A DNA stretch of 64,000 bases from Cesiribacter sp. SM1. Its GTDB lineage: Bacteria; Bacteroidota; Bacteroidia; Cytophagales; Cyclobacteriaceae. Positions 35,633 to 44,618 of the stretch are shown one piece after another. Positions within the stretch are counted from its first letter, which is position 1, and every line of letters begins with the position of its first letter. The position numbers and the translations under genes are program-made. The notes below the pieces were generated by a model. That model ran no database searches and was not told the DNA's origin. It saw only the letters and a program-made list of their open reading frames with translations. The stretch lies in the NCBI RefSeq assembly GCF_020178975.1, contig NZ_JAHXBU010000045.1, positions 62,001 to 126,000 on the forward strand, given 5' to 3'.

Positions 35633-36664
35633 ATGACCAGAGTTGTTATAGCTTTACCCAGAGCAGCACTGCTAACAGCATCCATTATGTTGTTTGTATT
35701 ACCAGCGCTTGCCCTCCTTCGGCCAGCCACTCCCCTTCTGAACCAACAAGCTCAAGAATTTACTAATCGTACTGCTCTTTATGAAAGTACAGCTGTTTCT
35801 TTTAAAAGCGGGCCCTACACCTTAAAAGGAAAGTTACTGGCACCCAGGAACAAAACCAGCAGGGTTCCTGCCATTGTTTTTTGCGTGGGCTCCAGTGGCA
35901 GCTCCTCCATGGCTGGCTATGCCAGCTTCCTGGATTCCCTCTTTGAGCAAAACCTGCCAATGGATAGCATCGCCCTTTTATACTTTGATAAAAGAGGCGT
36001 GGGCGAATCTGAAGGCAAGTGGTTTAACACCGATTTTGAGGGAAGAGCCGCCGATGCAAAAGCGGCTGCCGATTATCTGCGCACCCTTCCATTTATCGAC
36101 AGCAGCAGGATTGCAGTAGCAGGCCATAGCCAGGGAGGCTGGATTACGCAAGTGTGCCTGTCGGAATATCCGGAGACATTTGTAGGTGGCATTTCTCTGG
36201 CGGGCCCAACTTTTGATGTAAAGGAACAGGTGCGCAACCACTACACCAGCAACCTAATCTGTAAGGAGCAAATGGCAGCGGGAGCAGCCCGGAAAAAAGC
36301 ACTCCGACAGGTGAAGCTTGATTTTTTCCTCACGTCTCTTTTACCCATTAAGGAAAACTGGAAACAGCTGAAAGTGATCAAGAAGTTTGAACCTGCCAGA
36401 TATTTAACAAGCATTCACAAACCACTGCTGCTGCTGTTTGGAGAGAACGATGCCCTGGTTTCGCCAGCCTATTGCATGGCAGAGCTTAACCGTCTATTTC
36501 CACAGGGTATCCCATCAAATATCCGGACCATAACTATAGCGGGAGCAAACCATTCTTTCAAACTTGCTGACCTCTGCTACAAAGGCCCCTCAGGAGCCCT
36601 ATCTTATTCTGCGGATTGCAGGAGACAAATAAAGGCCTGGGCAAAAGCCTACCTCTTACATTAA
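35633..36664 (+). CDS. Secreted alpha/beta hydrolase (S9-like)
   Basis: This 343-residue protein has a signal peptide (about 1-28) and an alpha/beta-hydrolase domain. The nucleophile elbow is AVAGHSQGGW, the oxyanion part is FCVGSSGSSSM with an upstream YFDKRGVGESEG, and the acid and histidine are in LLLFGENDALVSP and IAGANHSFK. It resembles the S9 family and the YbbA/BAAT-like hydrolases that act on esters or short peptides. The substrate is unknown. It is probably periplasmic. It lies 50 bases after the methyltransferase-like gene and 54 bases before the VOC gene. Confidence 0.85.
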   Translation: MTRVVIALPRAALLTASIMLFVLPALALLRPATPLLNQQAQEFTNRTALYESTAVSFKSGPYTLKGKLLAPRNKTSRVPAIVFCVGSSGSSSMAGYASFLDSLFEQNLPMDSIALLYFDKRGVGESEGKWFNTDFEGRAADAKAAADYLRTLPFIDSSRIAVAGHSQGGWITQVCLSEYPETFVGGISLAGPTFDVKEQVRNHYTSNLICKEQMAAGAARKKALRQVKLDFFLTSLLPIKENWKQLKVIKKFEPARYLTSIHKPLLLLFGENDALVSPAYCMAELNRLFPQGIPSNIRTITIAGANHSFKLADLCYKGPSGALSYSADCRRQIKAWAKAYLLH

Positions 36665-36718
36665 GGAAAAGCGGCTGCTACAGCTTAAGGCTTACATACA
36701 TAACAGATAGCTTAAAAA

Positions 36719-37168
36719 ATGAAAGTAAAGTACGTTCACACTAATATTGTCACAAGGGATTGGAAAAGGCTTGCTGACTTTTACATAACCGTGTTCAACT
36801 GCGTTCCTGTCCCCCCACAACGGGATCTGAGCGGCGACTGGCTTGACAAAGGAACCGGCCTTAAAAATGCACACTTGCAGGGCATGCACTTACGGCTTCC
36901 CGGTTATGGAGAGAGTGGACCAACCTTAGAAATATTTCAGTACGCAGAAATAGCTGGTGCTGAAAAAGCTTTGCCAAACAGGCAGGGCTTCGGACACATT
37001 GCTTTTCAAACAGAAAACATTTCTGAAATATTAGAACTGGCATTGAAAAACGGCGCATCGAAGGTTGGAGATATCTGCACACATTATGTGGAAAATGTAG
37101 GGCAGCTAACCTTCATTTATATTTCAGATCCGGATGGTAATATTATTGAACTTCAAAACTGGGCCTGA
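36719..37168 (+). CDS. VOC family (glyoxalase-like) protein
   Basis: This 149-residue protein has two beta-alpha-beta-beta-beta repeats of the vicinal oxygen chelate fold (KYVHTNIVTRDWKRLADFY with a His near residue 6, and FGHIAFQTENISEILELAL with His). The closing DPDGNIIELQNW is the usual metal-binding Glu of the second repeat. Metal-dependent isomerases, dioxygenases and resistance proteins share this fold, so the reaction is not predictable. Cytosolic, and probably its own unit or part of the 34.6-37.1 kb group. Confidence 0.85.
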   Translation: MKVKYVHTNIVTRDWKRLADFYITVFNCVPVPPQRDLSGDWLDKGTGLKNAHLQGMHLRLPGYGESGPTLEIFQYAEIAGAEKALPNRQGFGHIAFQTENISEILELALKNGASKVGDICTHYVENVGQLTFIYISDPDGNIIELQNWA

Positions 37169-37211
37169 TCTGCCTTCAGTTAAGTTGTACAGGATTTTAA
37201 ATTAATATTCC

Positions 37212-38087
37212 ATGACAATCGGGAGCCTTCAACAGCAGCTACAGGAAGCCTACAGCATTAAAAACTTAAACAGTATTTCCTTAACGCTTATCAAATTATA
37301 CAAGCATAAGCAGTTTTCAGCACTCCAGCATATTGCAAATACAATAAGTGAGTTTGTAGATATCCGGATCACAGCTGAGGGCAAAGGCTTCTCCAGGCTC
37401 ATTATGTTGTATCATCCGGACAGGGCTAATTATTATTCAACTGAGATCAGCAAGCTGGCAGAGCAGAACAACTTCAGTGCTTTACTGAAGCATTCCCACA
37501 TATTGAAGCTAGAGCGCATTGAAGAAATTGCACATTCGCTAAACGGGCACGAAGATATTGATTACTCACCAGTGTATGAATGGGATTCCACTACAGTTGG
37601 CTATAGCATTATTGATGATAGCCAAAGAGTAAAAAGGGCTAAAAGCAAGCCTAAGCATTACAACTTCTATGATGCCATAAAATTGAGAGAGTATGGTCAT
37701 ACCAACATAGAATTCCCCTCCTACTATCTGGAAGATATTGATGACTTTGAGCTATCATCCTCCCGCATCGACAACCTGGATGGTGTACAGTTCTGTTTAC
37801 ATGCAAAAAAGATTGATTTGTCTGACAACCAGATTACTGATCTTTCCTTACTGGAAGGACTTACGTATGTAGAAGAGTTAAACCTCTCCGATAATCAGGT
37901 GAGCATTATCGACGCCTTAGCTAGCCTGCAGAACTTAAGAATGGCCTTTTTAGCAAATAACCAGATTGAAGACATAAGTCCGCTGATGGATCTTGAAAAC
38001 CTAAGCTATGTGGATTTGTCTGGCAACAGCGTTAGTCAGGATCAAATCAGTAAATTAGAAGCGTTAGGCGTTACAGTAGACTACTGA
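37212..38087 (+). CDS. Leucine-rich-repeat protein
   Basis: This 291-residue protein has an alpha-helical N-terminal part (about 1-120, rich in Leu, Ile, His and Lys) and a short spacer. Four or five internalin-like leucine-rich repeats cover about 190-285 (LSDNQITDLSLLEGL, NLSDNQVSIIDALASL, ANNQIEDISPLMDL, LSGNSVSQDQISKL). It has no signal peptide or anchor, so it is likely cytoplasmic and would act as a protein-binding module. I know no named family for the N-terminal half. It is convergent with the Ser/Thr kinase gene at 38266. Confidence 0.78.
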   Translation: MTIGSLQQQLQEAYSIKNLNSISLTLIKLYKHKQFSALQHIANTISEFVDIRITAEGKGFSRLIMLYHPDRANYYSTEISKLAEQNNFSALLKHSHILKLERIEEIAHSLNGHEDIDYSPVYEWDSTTVGYSIIDDSQRVKRAKSKPKHYNFYDAIKLREYGHTNIEFPSYYLEDIDDFELSSSRIDNLDGVQFCLHAKKIDLSDNQITDLSLLEGLTYVEELNLSDNQVSIIDALASLQNLRMAFLANNQIEDISPLMDLENLSYVDLSGNSVSQDQISKLEALGVTVDY

Positions 38088-38265
38088 ATGCTGCAGCCCC
38101 CCATTAAGAGCAGGGCCCAACGGCAGCATATGAGCTTTTCACCAACCCCTAGCCTGAAAATAATAATACCTGATAAAGATAAAGCAGCCTTAAGCATCAA
38201 TCACTTTTAGCTGTTTCTTTTAGGCTGTGCCTGATTGAAGTAGTTAGAAGGAAAGCCCGGCTGAA

Positions 38266-39768
38266 TCAGGAAAAGCGCCTTTTTAACTTCCTGACCCGCT
38301 TCTTATGCGCGTTCTTTTTCTTTACAGTTTTAGATTTTGGACTGGCTTTAAACCAGGTTTTTTTAGCCTTACTGATGGTTGTATTGCTGGTAGCAGGCCG
38401 GTTAACTTTTGATGAGCTGATTTTAGAATTGCCGGAAGCCGCAGTAGCTTCTGTTTCCTTTGGCTGGTTCCGGGGCTTTTTAACTGCTGGCGCCACATCC
38501 GCCGGTGCAGGCTGCAGCTCAATTTCCTGTACCTCAAGAGCCTCTTTGTTGATGATGGGAGTTTGAACCACCAGCTTTTCAGTGGCCGGAGCTTTCCTGC
38601 TTCTTACCTGGCTTTTTGTGCTCTTTTGCTGCACCGGAACCTTTTTTTGAGAAAGTTCAGTGGCCTGCTTCAGTGGCTGTGTGGCTTTTTCTGCTGGCTT
38701 TTCGGCTTGTAGGCTGGTGCTTTTCTCCATTATAGCAGGGCTCTTTTCCTCTATGTCTGTTGAGCCTTCTACTATGGGCGCTGAACTTACATCAATGGGT
38801 TTTTCCGACGACTTTCCTGGCTCAAGATCGTAAAGCGTTACACCCGCTATAGCCACAAAAGCCACGGCCGCAGTGGCCAGCGAAGAAACAACTGTCTTGT
38901 TCATGTCGAGCAGCTTTCTCTTTTGCTTAGCCATGGGCCACTGCCCTGTTTCCAGGTAGTGCCTGCCTTTTTGGGTAATTTCTGTAGCAGTGGGTCTTTT
39001 GCTGCGGTCTGCCGACATGCAGGCTTCCAGAATTTTACTTAAGGCAGGAGAAAAGCCAGCGGGAAGAGTTGGTACACGTGCCCCTTTAAGCAAGCACTGG
39101 CCGCCTGCACCTTCCCAGGGCACTTCATTGGTGCACATTTCGTAAAGCGTTACGCCCAGTGAGAATATATCACTGGCAGCATCGGCTGTAGGGCGGTGGT
39201 CGAAGCGTTCGGGCGGCGCATAGGCTACGGTGAGTGCCTGTAAATTGGCAGTTGTTTTGGATAAGGTGTTCCTGATCCGGCTGCTGACACCAAAATCTGC
39301 CAGCACAAAAGTTTCCGGCTGCAGGAGCAGAATATTATCAGGTTTTATATCCTGATGAATGATAGCAGGATACTGCCTATGAATTTCTTCCAGTGCTGAT
39401 CCTATCTGGCTCATAACGAGTGCCACCTGCCGTTCGCTGTAAACACCCGATCTTCTTAACCCCTCTCCCAGCGAGCCATGGGGGCAGTAGGTCATGATCA
39501 GGTAGGGGGCACCATCGGCCACATCAAAATGGTTCACCTTCAGCAGATGCGGATGGGATAAGTTATGGGTAAGTGAAAACTCGTTTTTAAACTGCCGCAG
39601 GCCCCATTCATCCAAACCTCCGTTTGCTGCATAAATCTTGATGGCCACCACTGCATCATCGGCCATCTGGTCCCTGGCCATCCACACTTCCGAGAACCCA
39701 CCTTCGCCAATCAGCTGGTCTAAAAGGTACCTACCCGCGAATACTTCGTTCTGCTTTAATACTGGCAT
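38266..39768 (-). CDS. Transmembrane serine/threonine protein kinase with basic extracytoplasmic tail
   Basis: This 500-residue protein begins with a Hanks-type kinase domain (about 14-270): G-loop GEGGFSEVW, ATP Lys44 (VVAIK), catalytic HQDIKPDN (Asp140, with Gln in place of the usual Arg of HRD), DFG 158-160 and a PPE motif (YAPPERF). A single membrane helix follows at about 293-315. The C-terminal part (316-500) is low-complexity, Ala/Ser/Pro/Lys-rich and ends in a very basic stretch (KKKNAHKKRVRKLKRRFS); it should lie outside the membrane and may bind cell wall or DNA. The kinase domain seems complete apart from the HQD change, which is seen in some active kinases. Confidence 0.85.
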   Translation of the reverse strand: MPVLKQNEVFAGRYLLDQLIGEGGFSEVWMARDQMADDAVVAIKIYAANGGLDEWGLRQFKNEFSLTHNLSHPHLLKVNHFDVADGAPYLIMTYCPHGSLGEGLRRSGVYSERQVALVMSQIGSALEEIHRQYPAIIHQDIKPDNILLLQPETFVLADFGVSSRIRNTLSKTTANLQALTVAYAPPERFDHRPTADAASDIFSLGVTLYEMCTNEVPWEGAGGQCLLKGARVPTLPAGFSPALSKILEACMSADRSKRPTATEITQKGRHYLETGQWPMAKQKRKLLDMNKTVVSSLATAAVAFVAIAGVTLYDLEPGKSSEKPIDVSSAPIVEGSTDIEEKSPAIMEKSTSLQAEKPAEKATQPLKQATELSQKKVPVQQKSTKSQVRSRKAPATEKLVVQTPIINKEALEVQEIELQPAPADVAPAVKKPRNQPKETEATAASGNSKISSSKVNRPATSNTTISKAKKTWFKASPKSKTVKKKNAHKKRVRKLKRRFS

Positions 39769-40156
39769 AAAAAATTCAAATGCTCCTGAAAAAAAGTCTG
39801 CTTATGCTATAGGCGCTACCCCCACTGAAACCGATGTTTTTAATCCATTAGTGTGCTATAAAAATTTCACCTCTCCTACTAACGTATATTAAATACTACA
39901 TTAAGGGCTTATTTATTGTCCAGACCAGCCGGCAGCTTCTTAATTTCAGGATAAATAACTGAAACAGCTGCGTGCTACCCTACTGACGTAACTACTGGGC
40001 AGCAGGTTGTAGCGTATTAGGTTTAGAGGCAAAAAGCGCCCATACAAGAAAACGGTATGCAGCAACATTAGAGAGCAGGAAACGATTAATCAGTAACAGG
40101 CCGGGTTTGTAGCGCATGCCAGAACAGAGCCTGTTAGCAGAATATAGCACAGTAGC
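39769..40156. other. Intergenic region of divergent genes, nothing clear
   Basis: This 388-base gap lies between the kinase (minus) and arfB (plus). There is no defensible gene or strong hairpin. Both promoters should be here. Confidence 0.4.
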
Positions 40157-40570
40157 ATGATTGATTTAAAAGAACGTGATTTTGAGCGTGAATTCACTTT
40201 CCAGACATCCAGAAGTGGTGGAGCCGGCGGGCAAAATGTTAACAAAGTCGAAACGAAGGTTGAGTTGCGTTTTTATGTAGCGGGCTCCGCTCTGCTCTCA
40301 GAAGAAGAAAAACTGCTGGTACAGCAAAAACTGGCTAACCGAATCAACAACGAGGGTTATCTGCAGCTGGTGTGCCAGGAATCACGCAGCCAGCAGAAGA
40401 ACAAAGAGCAATGTATAGAACGGTTCTATGAGCTCTTAAGCCAGGCATTCAGAAAGCAGAAGAAGCGGAAAGCAACCAAACCCAGCAGGGCCTCGATGCT
40501 GCGCCGGCTGGCTGGCAAACAAAAACAGGCGCAGAAAAAAGCCAGCCGCAGCCACAAAGGAGATTTGTAA
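40157..40570 (+). CDS. arfB: ArfB, alternative ribosome-rescue peptidyl-tRNA hydrolase
   Basis: This 137-residue release-factor-like protein has the GGQ catalytic motif (SGGAGGQNVNK, Gly24-Gly25-Gln26) near the N-terminus and a basic unstructured C-tail rich in Lys and Arg (KKRKATKPSRASMLRRLAGKQ). Both match ArfB/YaeJ, which enters stalled ribosomes with an empty A site and releases the nascent chain. The length is as expected. The gene stands alone between divergent and convergent neighbours. Confidence 0.92.
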   Translation: MIDLKERDFEREFTFQTSRSGGAGGQNVNKVETKVELRFYVAGSALLSEEEKLLVQQKLANRINNEGYLQLVCQESRSQQKNKEQCIERFYELLSQAFRKQKKRKATKPSRASMLRRLAGKQKQAQKKASRSHKGDL

Positions 40571-40670
40571 GCGCTTTTTTCTGCACATTTCCGGCTAAAC
40601 AGCTGAACATCAGCAATTAGCCCGCAGCTACCGTTCAAACTATAGGGCCAGGAACTGAATTGGTTTACAG

Positions 40671-40726
40671 GTTCTGCTTTTAGCAGAACTAAGGGCGCTA
40701 AACAAAGAGTTGTTTACCTGTCGCCC
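40671..40726. terminator. Tandem hairpins between convergent genes
   Basis: Two stems lie between arfB and DUF4260. The first is GTTCTGCT/AGCAGAAC around TTT (40671-40689). The second is GGGCG/CGCCC enclosing TAAACAA/TTGTTTA with loop AGAG (40693-40726). They probably act as transcription stops for the convergent pair; U-runs are weak. Confidence 0.45.
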
Positions 40727-40784
40727 TGGGTGTTGATAGGTTTATAGCATACATCTGCCCCAGGGAATTACAGGCCACTATGCC

Positions 40785-41162
40785 TTAAACTTTTGGTACA
40801 CTGACTTGCTGCTTTTTGCCAATCCAGCCAAGGTGGGTGTGCTGAAAGCTGTCTTCGTACTTGAGGCCATAGCCTAATGCCCTATCCATGGCACTATGAC
40901 CAAATAACACCAGCCCCGCCAGCTGAAGCTCTGGCACAGCCATTACCACCCCTGCTGCAACAAAGGCTAAGGCAAGGCCCTGGTGGTGAAAGATGTTGTA
41001 GGTCCAGGCACCAATCTTTGTATTCAGCAGGTAGCCCAGCATACTTAAATCTGGTGCCAACAGCCAGGCAGGGAACACCCACCAGGCATACCCCAGGTAA
41101 ATACTTGCCCCAAAAGCAATGAGGAGTTTTACGATATCTTCCAGACGTATCAAAGTTTTCAT
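40785..41162 (-). CDS. DUF4260 family membrane protein
   Basis: This 125-residue protein has four predicted helices and matches DUF4260: WWVFPAWLLAPDLSMLGYL, NTKIGAWTYNIFHHQGLAL and FGHSAMDRALGYGLKYEDSFQHTHLG near the C-terminus. The family is of unknown function and of this size. It is monocistronic, convergent with arfB. Inner-membrane location is expected. Confidence 0.9.
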   Translation of the reverse strand: MKTLIRLEDIVKLLIAFGASIYLGYAWWVFPAWLLAPDLSMLGYLLNTKIGAWTYNIFHHQGLALAFVAAGVVMAVPELQLAGLVLFGHSAMDRALGYGLKYEDSFQHTHLGWIGKKQQVSVPKV

Positions 41163-41318
41163 ATCAACATTTTAATTATTTGTTCAGGCCAGCAGGCATC
41201 GTGCAATTTGAAAAAAAGTCCATTTATGCTGCTTACACCCCAGGCCCGCAAAATATACTTCTTTTGTGCTGAAGTTGCAGCTTCTAATCAGGCCAGGCGT
41301 GGCCTATTATACTGGAGT

Positions 41319-42455
41319 TTAAAAATCAACATTAAGTATCTTTTCCAGCTGCTTTTGCTGTGCTCCTGAAGGCAGGGCACGCATCAGTGTATTCCTGAGC
41401 GAGCCTATGAGTTTGTTCTGTACCTGGGCTAAATTTCCAATCAGGCGCGACTGCTTAACTATATATTGTGTTCTTTCCATTCGCCTCTTTTCAAATATTT
41501 GAAAAGCATCGGCGATGGTCTTAGATGCCTCAATCACATCAGCCAGGATAACAGCATCCTCTATAGCCTGGCAGGCTCCTTGGCCCATGTTTGGGGTGGT
41601 GGCATGAGCAGCATCTCCAATCAGCAGTATGTTTCCAAAAGCGTAGCCTGGCAAAGGAGCAAGATCAGCAATGTCGTTCCATATCAGCGCTTCATTTTTT
41701 GTTGCCCGCAGTACTTCAGGGATGGGGTGGTGGTATTCTCTAAACTGATGGAGCAGATCATTTACGGTAAACTTCTTCAGAAGAGCATCATTTTGTTTTG
41801 CCTTGATGCAGGCAAACCAGTAAAGCTTATTATTCGCGAGGGGTACAATCCCAAAGCGGCCGTTAGGCCCCCAGGTTTCACTGGCTTCTCTTAAATGGTC
41901 AGATGGATAATCGATCACGGCACGCCAGCAGGTATAACCGGCATAGCGGACCTTTGAGTCCGGCAGTAACTTTTCCCGGATCGGGGAATGAATGCCGTCG
42001 GCAGCAATCAGGTAATCCGTCCAATCCTGGCTACCATCACTGAAGTGCAGGAGGATTCTATCACCTGTTCTTTCAAAATCTATGCAGCACTTATTGGTTT
42101 GTACTTGCTCCGGGTGCAGAAAAGATAGTAACACACTGTGCAGCATTGCACGATGAATGGTAAAATTATCTGCCCCGTATTTCTGGCTAGATGCCTGGGT
42201 GTTGGTTTTACTTATTTGCCTTCCCGCCTTATCTTTTATGACTAAAGCATCCAGCAGCCGTCCCTTCTCCATAACGGCCTTCTCTACCCCAATTTTTTTC
42301 AGGGCTTTGATGGCATTAGCGGCAAGCCCCAGCCCTGCACCAACTGCTTTTATTTCCGGAGCTGCTTCGTAAACCGAAGCCCTGATTCCAATTCTATTGA
42401 GGGCTATGCCCGCTGTAAGGCCTGCTATTCCGGCACCCAGGATCACTGTTTTCAT
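41319..42455 (-). CDS. FAD-dependent monooxygenase (PHBH-like)
   Basis: Starting at ATG 42455 (a longer frame from 42509 adds 18 atypical residues) gives 378 residues. FAD-binding signatures are complete: GAGIAGLTAGIALNRIG at the start (GxGxxG), the DG motif near the middle (DYLIAADGIHSPIRE) and GDAAHATTPNMGQGACQAIEDAV (GD motif). It is a class A flavoprotein monooxygenase, related to UbiH/salicylate hydroxylase/TetX-like enzymes that hydroxylate aromatics or small molecules. It lies 71 bases after the Crp/Fnr gene in the same direction and is therefore likely controlled with it. Confidence 0.9.
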   Translation of the reverse strand: MKTVILGAGIAGLTAGIALNRIGIRASVYEAAPEIKAVGAGLGLAANAIKALKKIGVEKAVMEKGRLLDALVIKDKAGRQISKTNTQASSQKYGADNFTIHRAMLHSVLLSFLHPEQVQTNKCCIDFERTGDRILLHFSDGSQDWTDYLIAADGIHSPIREKLLPDSKVRYAGYTCWRAVIDYPSDHLREASETWGPNGRFGIVPLANNKLYWFACIKAKQNDALLKKFTVNDLLHQFREYHHPIPEVLRATKNEALIWNDIADLAPLPGYAFGNILLIGDAAHATTPNMGQGACQAIEDAVILADVIEASKTIADAFQIFEKRRMERTQYIVKQSRLIGNLAQVQNKLIGSLRNTLMRALPSGAQQKQLEKILNVDF

Positions 42456-42526
42456 TTTCTTGTGAGCATTAAGTACCTCACAAAGGTCAGCCGAAACAAG
42501 CAAAAACAATTTTACATATGTTAAAT

Positions 42527-43114
42527 TTATTGAACTCCAGCCCGGATACGGCTTAGGCTCACCTGGGTAATATTGAGGTAAGAGGCGAGGTACTTTAAAG
42601 GGCAGCGGTTGCTGATGCCGGGATACTTCTTTTCCAGCTCTTCGTAACGTTCCTTTGCTGAAAGAAACCGAATGCTTTCGATCCGTTGCTGCCCCTCCAG
42701 GAAAGCAAAGATGATTATTTTGCGGGCAGCTGTTTCTATGGCATGATACCTCGAACAGCAGGCTTCGAAATCGGAAGCTGAAAAATAATAAATATGGGAA
42801 TCTTCTATAAGCTGAATGGCTTTTCTGGAGGGCTGGCTGGTAAATAAGCTTTCAACGCCGCCAATAAATTGCTGATCTATGGCAAAATAGTCCGTTACCT
42901 CAATTTCATTCCGGAAGTAATAAACCCGCGCAAGGCCCCTGGCTACAAAATACATGTTATAAGACACCTGCCCTATTTTTAGCAGTTCAGTATGCTTAGG
43001 CAGCTGCTTTTGATGAACAATCGTCTCCAACGCCTCCATTTCAATTATTGAAAGAGGACTAACTTTAGCCAAAGCCAGTGTAACAGGCGAAAATTTTTCA
43101 GTTCGGGAGAGCAT
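42527..43114 (-). CDS. Crp/Fnr family transcriptional regulator
   Basis: This 195-residue protein (from ATG 43114; an ATG at 43150 is an alternative) has an N-terminal cyclic-nucleotide-binding-like domain (about 25-125) and a C-terminal HTH that ends in YLASYLNITQVSLSRIRAGV. Compared with the other Crp-like protein (26543), the first Glu of ExxSR is Val (VSLSR), so its DNA site should differ from TTGAT. Like the first it has no FNR cysteine cluster. The next gene in the same direction is the FAD monooxygenase, its likely target. Confidence 0.88.
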   Translation of the reverse strand: MLSRTEKFSPVTLALAKVSPLSIIEMEALETIVHQKQLPKHTELLKIGQVSYNMYFVARGLARVYYFRNEIEVTDYFAIDQQFIGGVESLFTSQPSRKAIQLIEDSHIYYFSASDFEACCSRYHAIETAARKIIIFAFLEGQQRIESIRFLSAKERYEELEKKYPGISNRCPLKYLASYLNITQVSLSRIRAGVQ

Positions 43115-43556
43115 GACAACAAGAATATGTATGTTACATTCTGGCAACATTGCGTACTAAAATTACAGAAAAAGCCTGTCACTTCATGTTCTGTTTCTTT
43201 ATGTTCCTGATAGCAGGCCGGCAGATCAAGCCGATCCCATTCTTTATCCAGGTCTTTCTACACCTCCACACATTTTGGCCTGCTGCAGCCAGGCGCTTTA
43301 GGTTAGCAAATACTTCTAATGCCATTGATCTTCTTAGGCAACCCGGAAGATGCTCCTCTGCTTGATGATACCGGTACATTGGCCTAGCATCCAATCTTTA
43401 TATTTCCAGCATCTCATCAACCATATATACTGCATCACGTAATCTGGCAATTTTTGACGCTAAACATTATGCTTAACAGTAAAAGCTGCCTGCTTCACTA
43501 ACAGGCTTTTACCTGAGACTACCTTTGTGCCAGAGAGGCCTGAAATACAGATTTCA
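43115..43556. other. Intergenic, upstream of Crp/Fnr and beyond serine hydrolase
   Basis: This is 442 bases with no strong gene; a 71-residue minus-strand frame at 43179-43394 is basic and unlike any family I know, so I do not call it. The terminator at 43479-43512 is the only clear element. The region near 43120-43150 probably holds the crp/fnr promoter. Confidence 0.4.
43479..43512 (-). terminator. Hairpin terminator of the serine hydrolase operon
   Basis: On the minus strand GTAAAAGCCTG pairs with CAGGC...TTTTAC (one small AGC bulge), giving a stem with its own U-run. It is 45 bases after the stop of the serine hydrolase. Confidence 0.55.
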
Positions 43557-44618
43557 TTATTTGCAGGCCCTGAAGATTGGCTCTATGAGTGCTCCTTCAT
43601 CAGTCCAGAGACTACGGTCTGTATAGGGAAAAGCTGTATAGACAATGAGCAACTCCTTTTCCGGGCATACAAACACAAATTGCCCCCCGTGCCCCTTCAT
43701 CGCATAACCTTTGAAAGCAGGCAGTAGCCAAAAGTAATAGCCATAGGGAGTATTAGAACCAGCCTGTACTTTAACAGCCTCCTCCAAATAAGAGGCACTT
43801 ATCAGCTGCTGCCCTTCCCATTTACCATTTTGCAGGCACAGCTGCCCTAGTTTTGCCAGATCCCGGGGCTTCAGGTGCAGGGAAAAAGCACCGAAGTTAG
43901 TGCCATCCTTTGCTTTTTCCCATTTGTACTCCTGAATACCCAGAGGGTTAAAAAGCTTCTCCTGTGTGAATTGCTCCAGGCTTTTTCCTGCAGCAGTAGC
44001 AATGGCAGCTCCTGCCAGGTGTGGCAATCCATCATTATAATGAAAGATGGCACCGGTATCATATACCATTGGCCTGCTCAATATATATTGCAGGCTGTTA
44101 CCAGGTGTGTGAAACAGTTCTTCGGTATGAATACCATTATCAAAATCCAGCCCTGCCTGCATACTTAAGCAGTTTCTCAGGCTGATAGAAGCCTTTTTGC
44201 TGTCACTGGTAAACACCTGGGGATAAAATGAGTAGAGGGACTGGTTAAGACTTGTAATCAGCCCCTCCTGCAGTGCTACCCCCGCCAGCATGGAAGTAAC
44301 ACTTTTGGTGCAAGACTGGATATTATTGAGGCGATGCTGATCCCCTTTATCTTTAGCATAAGCCTCGGCCACTAATTTGCCCTGTCGAAACACCAGCAGG
44401 CTTTCTCCCATCGGAAATTTTTCAGCACTATAAAAGTGTATAAAAGCCTGCTCCAAAAGACCCTCATCCATGTTCACGTCAGCCGGGGTACTGATAGCCC
44501 AACCGTCATGCAGCGTTTTGGGGGTAAAGCCTTCATAAGGGAGTTTTAATTCCTGCTCTTTGAGACAGGAGGTAAAAAGGCCCAGGGCTATGAGCGTTAG
44601 TGCTAGCTGTTTTATCAC
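43557..44618 (-). CDS. Class C beta-lactamase-like serine hydrolase (lipoprotein)
   Basis: This 353-residue protein has a lipoprotein signal (LGLFTSCLKEQ, Cys18) and a serine beta-lactamase-like fold. The active-site motif is SCTK (Ser102, Lys105) followed by the family's Tyr motif FHYNDG and the H-G-G motif near the end (KGHGGQFVFV). It belongs to the beta-lactamase/EstB/AmpH-like clan, whose members are peptidases or esterases as well as beta-lactamases, so resistance is not implied. Its ATG directly follows the stop of the next upstream gene (44619), so the two form an operon. Confidence 0.9.
   Translation of the reverse strand: MIKQLALTLIALGLFTSCLKEQELKLPYEGFTPKTLHDGWAISTPADVNMDEGLLEQAFIHFYSAEKFPMGESLLVFRQGKLVAEAYAKDKGDQHRLNNIQSCTKSVTSMLAGVALQEGLITSLNQSLYSFYPQVFTSDSKKASISLRNCLSMQAGLDFDNGIHTEELFHTPGNSLQYILSRPMVYDTGAIFHYNDGLPHLAGAAIATAAGKSLEQFTQEKLFNPLGIQEYKWEKAKDGTNFGAFSLHLKPRDLAKLGQLCLQNGKWEGQQLISASYLEEAVKVQAGSNTPYGYYFWLLPAFKGYAMKGHGGQFVFVCPEKELLIVYTAFPYTDRSLWTDEGALIEPIFRACK

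Noticed and set aside
43179-43394. 71-codon basic minus-strand frame
   Set aside because: No recognisable family; the composition is not convincing, although a remnant cannot be excluded.
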